A DNA stretch of 38,224 nt from JAAUTS01 sp034440395 (GTDB lineage: Bacteria; Verrucomicrobiota; Verrucomicrobiia; Methylacidiphilales; JAAUTS01): assembly GCA_034440395.1 (NCBI GenBank), contig JAWXBW010000035.1:1-38224 (forward strand), read 5' to 3'. The position numbers and the translations under genes are program-made. A model generated the notes under the pieces. The model searched no databases, was not told the origin of the DNA, and worked only from the letters and a program-made list of their open reading frames with translations. Every line of letters starts with the position of its first letter. Position 1 is the stretch's first letter. Shown here piece by piece: positions 17,114 through 25,152 of this stretch.

Positions 17114-18657
17114 ATGATTATTAAAAAAGCTCTTCTTTCCGTTTCCGATAAAACGGGTCTCCTCGACTTCGCTCAATTCCTCAGTTCCCACGACGTCCAA
17201 CTCATCTCCACGGGCGGCACGGCAAAACTTCTGCGCAACAATAATGTTCCCGTGACGGAAATATCTGACTACACAGGTTTCCCTGAAATGATGGACGGTC
17301 GCGTAAAAACGCTGCACCCGAAAGTTCACGGCGGACTGTTGCACTTGCGTGACCACCCCGAGCATGTCGCCCAAGCTCAGGCTCACGGCATCGAAGCGAT
17401 CGATCTCGTCATCGTGAACCTTTACCCTTTTGAACAAACCCTGGCCAAACCCGGAGTGCAAACCATGAGCTGATCGAGAACATCGATATCGGCGGCCCGT
17501 CCATGCTCCGCTCTGCTGCTAAAAACTACCGCAACGTCACCGTCGTGGTGGACTCCCACGACTACGCCGCCGTGCAAGCCGAGCTGCTAGCCCAAGGCGA
17601 TACCACGCCCGCCCTGCGTGAAAAACTGGCGGCTAAAGTATTCCGCCACACCTCCCATTATGATTCCCTTATCGCCACCTATCTGACGGGAGTTTGTGAA
17701 AAAGAAAACCCCGTTCTCCAAGAAACCGCGGGCCTCCTTGCCACCAAGGCGCAAGAACTGCGTTATGGAGAAAACCCCCACCAAAAAGCTGCGCTCTACG
17801 GCTCCTTTCATCACCACTTTAAACAAATTCATGGGAAAGAACTTTCCTATAATAACATCATTGATATTAGTGCCGCTGTGCAACTAATGGCTGAATTCGT
17901 AAACCATCCTGAGCCAACCCTAGCCATACTAAAGCACACCAATCCTTGCGGTGCCGCTACTGGTAAAACCTTAAGGGAAGCTTGGGACAAAGCCTACGCC
18001 ACGGATAAACAAGCACCCTTCGGCGGCATCATCATCGTTAACCAACCGCTGGACCTAGCTGTGGCCGAGGCCATTGCGGAAATATTTTCCGAAGTCATCA
18101 TTGCTCCTTCCTTCTTGCCCGAGGCGGCGGCACTGTTGCAAAAAAAGAAAAACCTCCGCTTGATCGAAAATCATTATACTGCGCCCGCCACCAGCTACGA
18201 TTATAAATCCGTCACGGGCGGACTTCTTGTGCAACAAAGTGATGTGCGAACGGAAAACGAAACTGCTTGGAAAGTCGTGACGAAACGTCAACCCACGGTG
18301 GCCGAGCTGAGTGCCTTACGCTTTGGTTGGAACATTGTGAAACATGTTAAATCCAACGCAATTGTCTATACCGCGTCCGACCGCACCCTCGGTGTTGGTG
18401 CTGGTCAAATGTCGCGAGTTGATTCCTCCCGCATCGCCGTGTGGAAAGCGGGAGAAGCCGGTTTGAGTTTAAAGAATAGCATCGTGGCCTCCGACGCTTT
18501 TTTCCCTTTTGCCGATGGCATCCTAGCCGCCGCCCAAGCGGGCGCGAGCGCAGCTATCCAGCCCGGCGGCAGCGTGAGAGATGAAGAAGTCATCAAAGCC
18601 GCCGAGGAGGCTGGCATGGCCATGATCTTTACAGGCCGCCGGCACTTTAGGCATTAA
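17114..18657 (+). pseudogene. purH: purH (AICAR transformylase / IMP cyclohydrolase) with one frame break
   Basis: Last two steps of IMP synthesis. The cyclohydrolase (MGS-like) half begins at the ATG at 17114 (KKALLSVSDKTGLLDFA, LISTGGTAKLL, MMDGRVKTLHPKVHGGLL, VNLYPFEQTLAKPGV) and runs into a TGA at 17471-17473. The correct reading resumes about 17465 in another frame with HELIENIDIGGPSML and continues to 18657 through RYGENPHQKAALYG, LKHTNPCGAATG, VKSNAIVYTA, PFADGILAAAQAG and FTGRRHFRH. Restoring one base in the CAAACC run (about 17460-17464) repairs the frame exactly, so a single-base deletion or a sequencing error is likely. The rest of both domains looks intact, so the gene may well be functional in the organism. 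Confidence 0.9.
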
Positions 18658-18797
18658 GTTTTCTAAGTGCTGAGAATGCTGAGGGATAGGCAGGTATTTA
18701 AAATTGCTTTCTGACCGCTATTACGTCTTAGTATCTTACAAAATGTTTGCCTCTTTCAATAATTCCCTCCTGCGTGACGTGTCAGGAATCATTGCGT

Positions 18798-19025
18798 ATG
18801 AGCACTGAGAAAAAACCTAACAACCTTTCTGAGGAACTGGAGATCACCGCAAATGAGCGGCAAGACTTTGGTGACCTCCTGCAGCTCATTGAACAAATGC
18901 GGCAACGTGTTTTCTCACAGCTGAACACTGCCCTGACTGAGCTTTATTGGGACTTCGTGCAGTCGGAAAAATTTATGAATCTCACGCACACGATCTCGGC
19001 GACAGCAGCACCTAGGGCCTCTTGA
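18798..19025 (+). pseudogene. Truncated YhcG/DUF1016 N-terminal domain (PDDEXK nuclease remnant)
   Basis: 75 codons from the ATG at 18798. The segment QDFGDLLQLIEQMRQRVF followed by LNTALTELYWDF matches the conserved N-terminal helix pair of YhcG/DUF1016 proteins (LIEQAR...VN..L..LYW.IG). The similarity stops right after the YW and the frame ends 21 residues later, whereas intact members have about 330-380 residues with a C-terminal PDDEXK nuclease. Such genes commonly sit in type I restriction-modification loci, which fits the hsd remnants that follow. A truncated relic is the best reading. Confidence 0.6.
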
Positions 19026-19044
19026 CCTACTAGAGAATCTACCC

Positions 19045-19218
19045 ATGTTCGAACAAGCCTTCAAAAACATCGACGATGCCACCGCCACTGAAACTCAAAG
19101 CTCTGCGCGCCACTACCAGCAAAAGCAGGCGACGCCGGCGGCGTTGAAAAAGTCGCTGCCGCACCAAGCCTTTACTGGTGCACTCTACTTCCATGCCTCA
19201 AGAACCATCCATCCTTGA
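19045..19218 (+). pseudogene. hsdM-hsdS deletion scar (type I R-M remnant)
   Basis: A 57-codon frame starts MFEQAFKNIDD, which is the typical opening of type I modification subunit HsdM (MFEQ.FKNIDD). It then diverges at once and ends ALKKSLPHQAFTGAL, which resembles the C-terminal helix of specificity subunit HsdS (LK.SILRQAF.GEL). The simplest explanation is a deletion of several kilobases that fused the start of hsdM to the end of hsdS. Its end overlaps the beginning of the HipA-like gene. The HsdM part is fairly clear; the HsdS part is weaker. Confidence 0.5.
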
Positions 19219-20095
19219 GATCGACCCATCTTGGCGGCGCGAGATCGAAGACATGGGCAGCAAGCCAAAGTTCTGGTTTCGCTACCAGGATGAGATGTGG
19301 CTTTTCAAACAGGCGCGTCCGAACACCGGCGAGCACTGGGCAGAGAAGATCGCCTCGGAAATAGCTACACTGCTCAAGTTGCCCACCCACGAGGTGCGGA
19401 TCGCCTGTGCTGAGGGACGCATGGGTTGTGCGGTGAGATCCTTCCTAAAGAAGGATGAGATTTTGGTCCACGGAAACGAGCTTCTCGCTGGGGCGATCGC
19501 GGGTTACGATAAGGCCAAGCAGCGCGGCCAGTCGGATCACCACTTTCGCAACATCGTCAACACAATCGAGAGATTTTTTCCTACGGAAAAAGTCCGCAAG
19601 AGGGAGTCCAGGCGTATCGTGGGTTATTTTGTGTTGGATGCACTGGTGGGCAATACCGACCGCCATCACGAGAACTGGGGAGTGGTGTTGAAACCAGTGG
19701 CGGAGGGAGCTGAGCCACAGCGGAAGATTCAAGTAACCCTTGCACCCACCTTTGATCACGGATCGTCTCTTGGACGTGAACTTTTAGATGCCCCCGCAGA
19801 GCGGCTTACGGCTGATCCGCAGGCCATGAGCCACTACTTACGCAGAGCCACAGGTGGAATTTTTGAGAATGTGCAGGCAAGCAAAGGTATGTCGCCAATC
19901 GCCTTAGTGGAGTTGATTACCGCCCGTTACCCCGAACTAGTGAGGCCTTGGAGAAACCGCATCACAGCATTGCCAGATGACTTCGTTCTACCCTTGCTGA
20001 GGGGTATTCCAGACTGCTGCATGTCGGAGGCCAAACGGAAATTCGTTCTGGCGTTTCTTGACACAAGCCGTAAAATGATAGAGTTGATCTTATGA
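19193..20095 (+). CDS. HipA-like serine/threonine kinase core protein
   Basis: 300 residues from the ATG at 19193; a GTG at 19178 would add 5. A HipA/PI-kinase-like catalytic core is visible: WLFKQARPNTGEHWAEKIAS with the candidate ATP-binding Lys39, VRSFL and HGNELLAG, then the catalytic loop GNTDRHHENWG (about 153-163, Asp156 and Asn161) and the metal-binding FDHGSSLG (Asp188). The HipA N-terminal subdomain is missing from this chain. The stop overlaps the next gene's start (ATGA), so the two are translationally coupled. No Shine-Dalgarno sequence is apparent. The frame is intact although all neighbouring restriction genes are broken. The target is unknown; HipA and HipT kinases phosphorylate aminoacyl-tRNA synthetases. 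Confidence 0.8.
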   Translation: MPQEPSILEIDPSWRREIEDMGSKPKFWFRYQDEMWLFKQARPNTGEHWAEKIASEIATLLKLPTHEVRIACAEGRMGCAVRSFLKKDEILVHGNELLAGAIAGYDKAKQRGQSDHHFRNIVNTIERFFPTEKVRKRESRRIVGYFVLDALVGNTDRHHENWGVVLKPVAEGAEPQRKIQVTLAPTFDHGSSLGRELLDAPAERLTADPQAMSHYLRRATGGIFENVQASKGMSPIALVELITARYPELVRPWRNRITALPDDFVLPLLRGIPDCCMSEAKRKFVLAFLDTSRKMIELIL

Positions 20096-20850
20096 AAAGC
20101 CTTTTTCTCGCATGGCAAGCCCCCAAAGATAGCCGCTGTAGCAGTGCTTGGTTTCCTATCGGGCGTCTGGATGCCGAATCCTCCGAGTCCGAAGTGACTT
20201 CGTGCCGGTTCCGCTACACAGGCGGTGCTAAGCGAGCGCAGCAGGAGGCGGGCTTTGAGCCTCTGGTTTCCTTCCCGAATTTTACCGAGGATTATCGCTC
20301 GGAAAAGCTCTTCCCGCTATTTCACAATCGTGTGCTTTCGTCAAAGCGGGCGGATTTTCCCGAATTCATCGACTGGCTGGGTCTGAGTAGAGAACAAGCT
20401 GACCCGATCTCGATTCTCTCTGTCTCGGGCGGTATGAGAGTCACAGACAATCTGCAAACGTTCCCAAAGGTTGAAGTAAAGGCTGATGGCAGCTTCCGAC
20501 TACGGTTTTTTGCCCACGGGCTGCGCCATTTACCAGAAGCCTCGCGCGAGCGCGCGAGGCGGCTCACCTCAGGCGAAAAGTTGCGCATCATGATTGAGGT
20601 AAACAATCCCGCAACACGCCTCGCTGTGACGCTGCATTCTGAAGATTATATGATGGTGGGTTGGGCACCAAGATATTTGGTGGAAGATCTCGTGACCTGC
20701 ATCCCTAATGCACCAGAAATAGAAGCCACGGTAGTTAAGGTAAATCACCAGCACGCCCCCTTGAATCAATCCGTTCTTGTGGAATATTCGGGCAAAGCTC
20801 GTAAAAGCCATCTATTGATGTCATCTCCAGATTTCACGCCGCTCATTTGA
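20092..20850 (+). CDS. HipS-like N-subdomain plus HIRAN-like domain protein
   Basis: 252 residues, overlapping the kinase gene by ATGA. The C-terminal half (about 136-235) reads like a HIRAN domain: FRLRFFAHGLRHLP, EKLRIMIEVNNP, then LHSEDYMMVGWAPRYLVEDL, where the GWAPRYLVEDL stretch parallels the G.vPr.la..l signature. The N-terminal half (about 18-125) has the order of elements found in the HipA N-subdomain 1 or HipS: PIGRLD (22-27), FRYTGGAKRA, FEPLVSFPN, LFPLFHNRVLSSKRADF (73-89, compare FFDNLLPDS..R in HipA) and DPISILSVSGG (104-114, compare PFDLLSEIG). So the missing piece of the kinase may reside here, fused to HIRAN. HIRAN domains bind DNA ends in other proteins. The HIRAN call is moderate; the HipS resemblance is inference. 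Confidence 0.65.
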   Translation: MKSLFLAWQAPKDSRCSSAWFPIGRLDAESSESEVTSCRFRYTGGAKRAQQEAGFEPLVSFPNFTEDYRSEKLFPLFHNRVLSSKRADFPEFIDWLGLSREQADPISILSVSGGMRVTDNLQTFPKVEVKADGSFRLRFFAHGLRHLPEASRERARRLTSGEKLRIMIEVNNPATRLAVTLHSEDYMMVGWAPRYLVEDLVTCIPNAPEIEATVVKVNHQHAPLNQSVLVEYSGKARKSHLLMSSPDFTPLI

Positions 20851-20970
20851 TCCTTCCCAACTAGAGGGAAGAGAAAGCCGAGACCCAATGCCTTGCGCGC
20901 AACTAGCAGCAAGAGGAGCGGCACTGACGAAATTGAAAAATGCTTCTGCATCTAGCCTTTTCTTGTAATT

Positions 20971-21262
20971 TCTAAATGTCGCCGACGTGAAAAAGACCTC
21001 GCCATTCTTGAAAGCCACGAAATCCCCCGCTACTGCGACGAGCCGACCGAGACGTGGTAGTTTTCCATTGTGGACATCACCAAGAGCTAACGCAGCAGCC
21101 AGATTTCCAAACCGCTAGAAAATTTTAGAAAAAAGCTCAAAGATTGCCTAAATAAGAATGTCAGTGAACTGGTAACAAACTGATGCCTGAATCAAAAACC
21201 GGAAAAAAGGTTGTCTTAAGGAAAAATTGGCTACCTCCGTCCAAAACCGCTAAGCAAATCAA
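20971..21262 (+). pseudogene. Decayed BRO-N/DinD-like antirepressor gene
   Basis: Frame-shifting between readings recovers a BRO-N protein. EKDLAILESHEIPRYCDE then ETW-stop-FSIVDIT lie in one frame from 20989. LTQQPDFQTARKF follows in another, then KKLKDCLNKNVSELVTN up to about 21180. A tail KTGKKVVLRKNWLPPSK (from about 21195) resembles the C-terminal end of these proteins. The intact family reads ETWYFSVVDI..LTQQPD.QTARKYW.KLK.RL.KEGSE.VTNC. At least two stops, a frame change and an internal deletion show it is dead. BRO-N genes are frequent passengers between hsdS and hsdR. Confidence 0.65.
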
Positions 21263-21265
21263 AAG

Positions 21266-21720
21266 CACGAAGTTGAGACACGCGCCGACCACATCGACCC
21301 CTACTCTCAAGGCAGCGGGCTGGGCGTGGCGGAGGCGGAGAGCTATGCGGGCAAACTGGCTGTGCGGTTCGCCTACATCCCAAGAGTCAAGGCATCTACT
21401 CCATCCACATGGAGACGGGTGCGGAAGGCGAGTTCACTGGGTATCCCACGCCGAACGAACTCTGAGCCATGACCCACGCCTAGGAGGATACTTGGCGGGA
21501 TCGTTTTACGGAGGTGCCTTTTGGAGACAAAGGAGGGTCACATCCCGGACGTTATTATCAGGATATTGCTATCAAGCGCATGCTCCAAGCCATCGCTGCA
21601 GACCAATTGCGCCTCCTTGCTTACTCTATCCACGGCCACGAGGTAAGACGTTCATAGCGTTTCAAATCGCATAGAAACTCTTCCACGACCGCTGGAATCT
21701 AGGCCACATATTCTTAAATT
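21266..21720 (+). pseudogene. Decayed, internally deleted hsdR (type I restriction subunit)
   Basis: Remnants of the HsdR N-terminus: HEVETRADHIDP, then a jump to AESYAGKLAVRFAY, which loses roughly 60-100 residues including the nuclease region. SQGIYSIHMETGAEGEF, GYPTPNEL, DTWRDRF, VPFGDKGGSHPGRYYQDIA and IKRMLQAIAADQ follow in another frame. A damaged Walker A then appears as GKTFIAFQIA in a third frame, and KLFHDRWNL comes after a stop. Intact HsdR proteins carry these blocks in the same order (FAYSTNGQGIY, PTPDELW, GRYYQ..AI.., TGTGKTFIAFQI). Multiple stops and frameshifts plus the absence of the helicase domains make it a clear pseudogene. Confidence 0.75.
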
Positions 21721-21928
21721 CGCCCAAGTTTCCACCTAACAGGGACAAGACTAAGGCTCCACGCTTTGATGTCAGAACCTTCAAGGCGACCTTCGAAACG
21801 AGCCATTAGCACAACACCTTTATCCCACTGGGGTTCTCTTCAAGGACGCAACACACCTAGGATTTTTTTAGTTATAAAGTTAAAGGTGTTCTTTACCACG
21901 GCAAAAGTTTCTTCATATTAAATAGTCT
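21721..21928. other. Spacer between hsdR relic and araB
   Basis: About 200 bases with no readable gene. The right part carries a candidate araB promoter, TTTACC (21892-21897), an 18-base spacer and TATTAA (21916-21921), 7 bases before the araB ATG. No palindrome suitable for an AraC or AraR operator stands out. Confidence 0.35.
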
Positions 21929-23602
21929 ATGTTCAGCTCTTTAGGTATTGATTACGGCACAAACTCTGTGCGCGCATTGCTGGTGGATTGCTCGAATGGA
22001 AAAGAATTGGGGAGCTGCATTATTGATTATCCCACTGGGCATCAGGGTGTCTTGCTTGATCCTAATAACCACCATCTCGCACGACAAAATCCCGCCGACT
22101 ACCTCTTCGGATTAGAACATGCTGTCTGCGGTGCCTTGAAGCAAGCCGCTCAAATCCCGGGTTTTCTGGCTTCTTCTGTCATCGGTATAGGGGTTGATAC
22201 CACAGGCTCTAGCCCAATCCCTGTCGATGCCTCGAATACGCCGATTTCTTTTCAACCCGTCTGGGCGGGCAACATGAATGCGCAATGTTGGCTCTGGAAA
22301 GATCATACCAGTCACCGCGAAGCGGCTGAAATCACCCGCCTCGCAGCTCAACATCGACCCCACTATATCGCTAAGTGCGGGAACACCTACTCTTCCGAGT
22401 GGTTCTGGTCTAAAATCTGGCATTGCCTCAAAGTGGATCCCGCTGTTTTCGCCGCAGCGTTTAGTTGGGTGGAATTTTGCGATTTCATTCCGGCTACGTT
22501 AGCTGGGGTGAAAGATCCTTTGGAGATAAAACGCAGCATCTGCGCCGCTGGCCATAAAGCTCTTTATTCCGACAGTTGGGACGGACTGCCTGATAAGGAA
22601 TTCCTCTCCCTGCTAGATCCAGCACTAGCGAGCCTGCGCGATCGACTTTACACGAAGGCACACGACGCCCGCAGCTCCTCTGGTGCGCTTTGCTCAGAGT
22701 GGGCGACTAAGCTCGGTCTGCCCATCGGTATTCCCATTACCATCGGAGCTTTTGATGTTCATTACGGCACGATCGGCAGCGGCATCGAAGAGGGTATCTT
22801 AGTTAAAGCTATCGGCACTTCGACGTGTGATTGCGCCGTGGTTTCCATGGAAAAAACCGTAGCGGACATTCCCGGCATCTGCGGCATCGTCCCCGGAGCC
22901 ATCCTACCCGACTACTACGGGATCGAAGCGGGGCAATCTGCGGTGGGTGATATATTTAAATGGTTTGTTGAAGTGGTCTGCCGTGGCGATGGAGCCTTAC
23001 ATAAAGAAATGGAAGTCGAAGCCGCTAAGCTCAAGCCTGGTCAAAGCGGGCTGCTCTCTCTGGATTGGAACAACGGGAATCGCACTATCCTAGTCGATCC
23101 CATGCTGACGGGGTTACTTGTTGGCCAAACCCTCTACACTACCCGCTCAGAAATCTACCGCGCCTTGATAGAAGGAACTGCCTTCGGAGCTCGCGCCATT
23201 ATCGAACGTATCCGGGAATATGGCGTGCCCATGAACCGTGTGATTTGTTGCGGCGGCATTGCGGAAAAGAACGCCCTCCTCATGCAGATCTATGCGGATG
23301 TGACGGGTTGCGCTATGTATGTAGCTGGCTCTAGCCAAGCCTGCGCTCTAGGTTCCGCCGTAGTGGCCGCCGTGCTAGCAGGGCCAGAGAAAGGCGGCTA
23401 CGGCAGCTTCCCTGAAGCGCAAAAAGCCATGACGCGTCTGAAAGAAATTTCCTATCAACCCAATCCCGTAAATCAAAAAATCTACAACGAGCTCTATGCC
23501 CTCTACCGAGAGCTCTACGACAGCTTTGGCGGATTGAATAAAAATATCGACCTTTCGCAGCTCATGAAAAAACTTATTACTCTTAAAGAAACTAATAAAT
23601 AA
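21929..23602 (+). CDS. araB: L-ribulokinase
   Basis: FGGY-family kinase that phosphorylates L-ribulose to L-ribulose 5-phosphate in L-arabinose breakdown; cytosolic. 557 residues, usual for AraB. The first ATP-binding block GIDYGTNSVRALLVD begins at residue 6. GVDTTGSSPIPVD, WKDHTSHREAAEI, GAFDVHYGTIGSGI and ALIEGTAFGARAI follow, and the C-terminal GGIAEKNALLMQIYADV is the second FGGY signature. It is first of araB-araA-araD, with 19 bases to araA. No Shine-Dalgarno sequence is seen, and a -10-like element lies 7 bases before the ATG. No AraC/AraR regulator or arabinose transporter lies in the window. Confidence 0.95.
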   Translation: MFSSLGIDYGTNSVRALLVDCSNGKELGSCIIDYPTGHQGVLLDPNNHHLARQNPADYLFGLEHAVCGALKQAAQIPGFLASSVIGIGVDTTGSSPIPVDASNTPISFQPVWAGNMNAQCWLWKDHTSHREAAEITRLAAQHRPHYIAKCGNTYSSEWFWSKIWHCLKVDPAVFAAAFSWVEFCDFIPATLAGVKDPLEIKRSICAAGHKALYSDSWDGLPDKEFLSLLDPALASLRDRLYTKAHDARSSSGALCSEWATKLGLPIGIPITIGAFDVHYGTIGSGIEEGILVKAIGTSTCDCAVVSMEKTVADIPGICGIVPGAILPDYYGIEAGQSAVGDIFKWFVEVVCRGDGALHKEMEVEAAKLKPGQSGLLSLDWNNGNRTILVDPMLTGLLVGQTLYTTRSEIYRALIEGTAFGARAIIERIREYGVPMNRVICCGGIAEKNALLMQIYADVTGCAMYVAGSSQACALGSAVVAAVLAGPEKGGYGSFPEAQKAMTRLKEISYQPNPVNQKIYNELYALYRELYDSFGGLNKNIDLSQLMKKLITLKETNK

Positions 23603-23621
23603 TTAATCATCTTCCTTTTTT

Positions 23622-25136
23622 ATGAAAAATTTAGCCCCTGCCGCATTCTGGTTTGTTACTGGTAGCCAACACCTCTACGGAGAAGAAACACTTAAGCAAG
23701 TTGCCGCCCATTCTCTTAAAATTTCAGAAGCCCTTTCTCAATCCAAACGCATTCCCCTTAAGATCGTTTTTAAGCCTGTCTTAAAAACACCCGAAGAAAT
23801 TCGCCAACTCTGTTTGGACGCCAACCACGCCCCAGAATGCGCTGGCTTGATCCTTTGGATGCACACTTTCTCTCCCTCTAAGATGTGGATCTCCGGTCTC
23901 ACTGCTCTGCGTAAACCTTTCCTTCACCTGCACACTCAGTTTAATCGCGACCTGCCTTGGGATAAAATTGATATGGATTTTATGAACTTGAACCAGTCCG
24001 CCCACGGGGATCGCGAAGCTGGCTTCATTCATACTCGCCTCCGCTTGAATCGCAAAGTCGTCGTCGGCCATTGGTCCGATACAGAAGTGCAAGATCGCCT
24101 CGCCGCATGGATGCGTGCCGCCCGCGCATGGCACGATTGGCAAGGAGCCAAGTTCGCCCGATTCGGCGATAACATGCGCCAAGTCGCCGTGACTGAGGGC
24201 GATAAAGTTGCCGCAGAAGCTCGTCTAGGTTATTCCGTTAACGGCTACGGCATCGGGGATTTAGTCGAACACCAAACCCACATTTCTGATGCCTCCGTCA
24301 CGCTGCTTTGTAAAGAATACGAACAGTGCTATACCGTCTCCGCCCCTTTGCGTAAAGGCGGCGCACGTCATGCCTCTCTCAGGGACGGGGCGCGCATCGA
24401 GCTGGCTCTGCGTTCTTTTTTAGAAGCGGGCTCGTTTAAAGGTTTCACCACCACCTTTGAAGATCTGCGTGGACTTAAACAATTACCTGGCCTAGCGGTG
24501 CAACGCTTAATGGCCGATGGTTACGGCTTCGGGGCTGAAGGAGATTGGAAAACCTGCGCTTTACTCCGTGCCATGAAAGTCGTGGCGGCTGATCTGAAAG
24601 GCGGCACCTCGTTTATGGAGGACTACACTTACCACTTACAACCTGGCAAGCATCTCGTTTTGGGCTCTCACATGTTAGAAATCTGTGAGTCTATTGCTGA
24701 AACGAAGCCTTCTCTCCAGATTCATCCTCTGGGCATTGGCGGTAAAGAAGACCCCGTGCGTCTTGTCTTCAACGCTCCTGCTGGAAACGCCATCAATGCG
24801 TCCATGATTGATCTAGGAAATCGTTTCCGCCTTCTTGTGAACGAGGTCAAAGTTTGCCGTCCTCCCAAACCCCTGCCCAAATTGCCCGTGGCTCGTGCCG
24901 TTTGGGAATGTCAGCCTGATTTCAAAACCGCTTGCGGCGCTTGGATACATGCCGGCGGAGCGCATCACACGGGTTTCAGTTATTCTGTCACGACTGAGCA
25001 CATGGAAGACCTCGCTGAGATAGCAGGGATTGAACTGGTCATTATTGATCAAAATACCGAACTACGTTCCTTTAAACAGGAATTGCGTTATAATGAATTG
25101 TATTTCCACTTAGCTCCCGGTTTAGGCCGTCTTTAA
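23622..25136 (+). CDS. araA: L-arabinose isomerase
   Basis: Converts L-arabinose to L-ribulose using Mn2+. It has 504 residues, almost identical in length to the E. coli enzyme. The metal and catalytic residues fall at E. coli-like positions: Glu306 (GFGAEGDWK), Glu333 (FMEDYTYHL), His350 (LGSHMLEI) and His448/His449 (HAGGAHHTGF). The N-terminal FVTGSQHLYGEETL and ILWMHTFSPSKMW are family signatures. Middle gene of araBAD; 16 bases to araD. A pyrimidine-rich stretch rather than a Shine-Dalgarno sequence precedes the ATG. Confidence 0.97.
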   Translation: MKNLAPAAFWFVTGSQHLYGEETLKQVAAHSLKISEALSQSKRIPLKIVFKPVLKTPEEIRQLCLDANHAPECAGLILWMHTFSPSKMWISGLTALRKPFLHLHTQFNRDLPWDKIDMDFMNLNQSAHGDREAGFIHTRLRLNRKVVVGHWSDTEVQDRLAAWMRAARAWHDWQGAKFARFGDNMRQVAVTEGDKVAAEARLGYSVNGYGIGDLVEHQTHISDASVTLLCKEYEQCYTVSAPLRKGGARHASLRDGARIELALRSFLEAGSFKGFTTTFEDLRGLKQLPGLAVQRLMADGYGFGAEGDWKTCALLRAMKVVAADLKGGTSFMEDYTYHLQPGKHLVLGSHMLEICESIAETKPSLQIHPLGIGGKEDPVRLVFNAPAGNAINASMIDLGNRFRLLVNEVKVCRPPKPLPKLPVARAVWECQPDFKTACGAWIHAGGAHHTGFSYSVTTEHMEDLAEIAGIELVIIDQNTELRSFKQELRYNELYFHLAPGLGRL

Positions 25137-25152
25137 ACTAGTAACCTTCCCC

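Noticed and set aside
17114..18657. Programmed frameshifting in purH
   Set aside because: No slippery heptamer followed by a pseudoknot was evident and purH is not known to use one; a one-base deletion or read error is simpler.
18768..18787. Imperfect palindrome TCCTG-N10-CAGGA before the DUF1016 relic, considered as a Hip operator
   Set aside because: Only five base pairs match and no HipB-like repressor is present.
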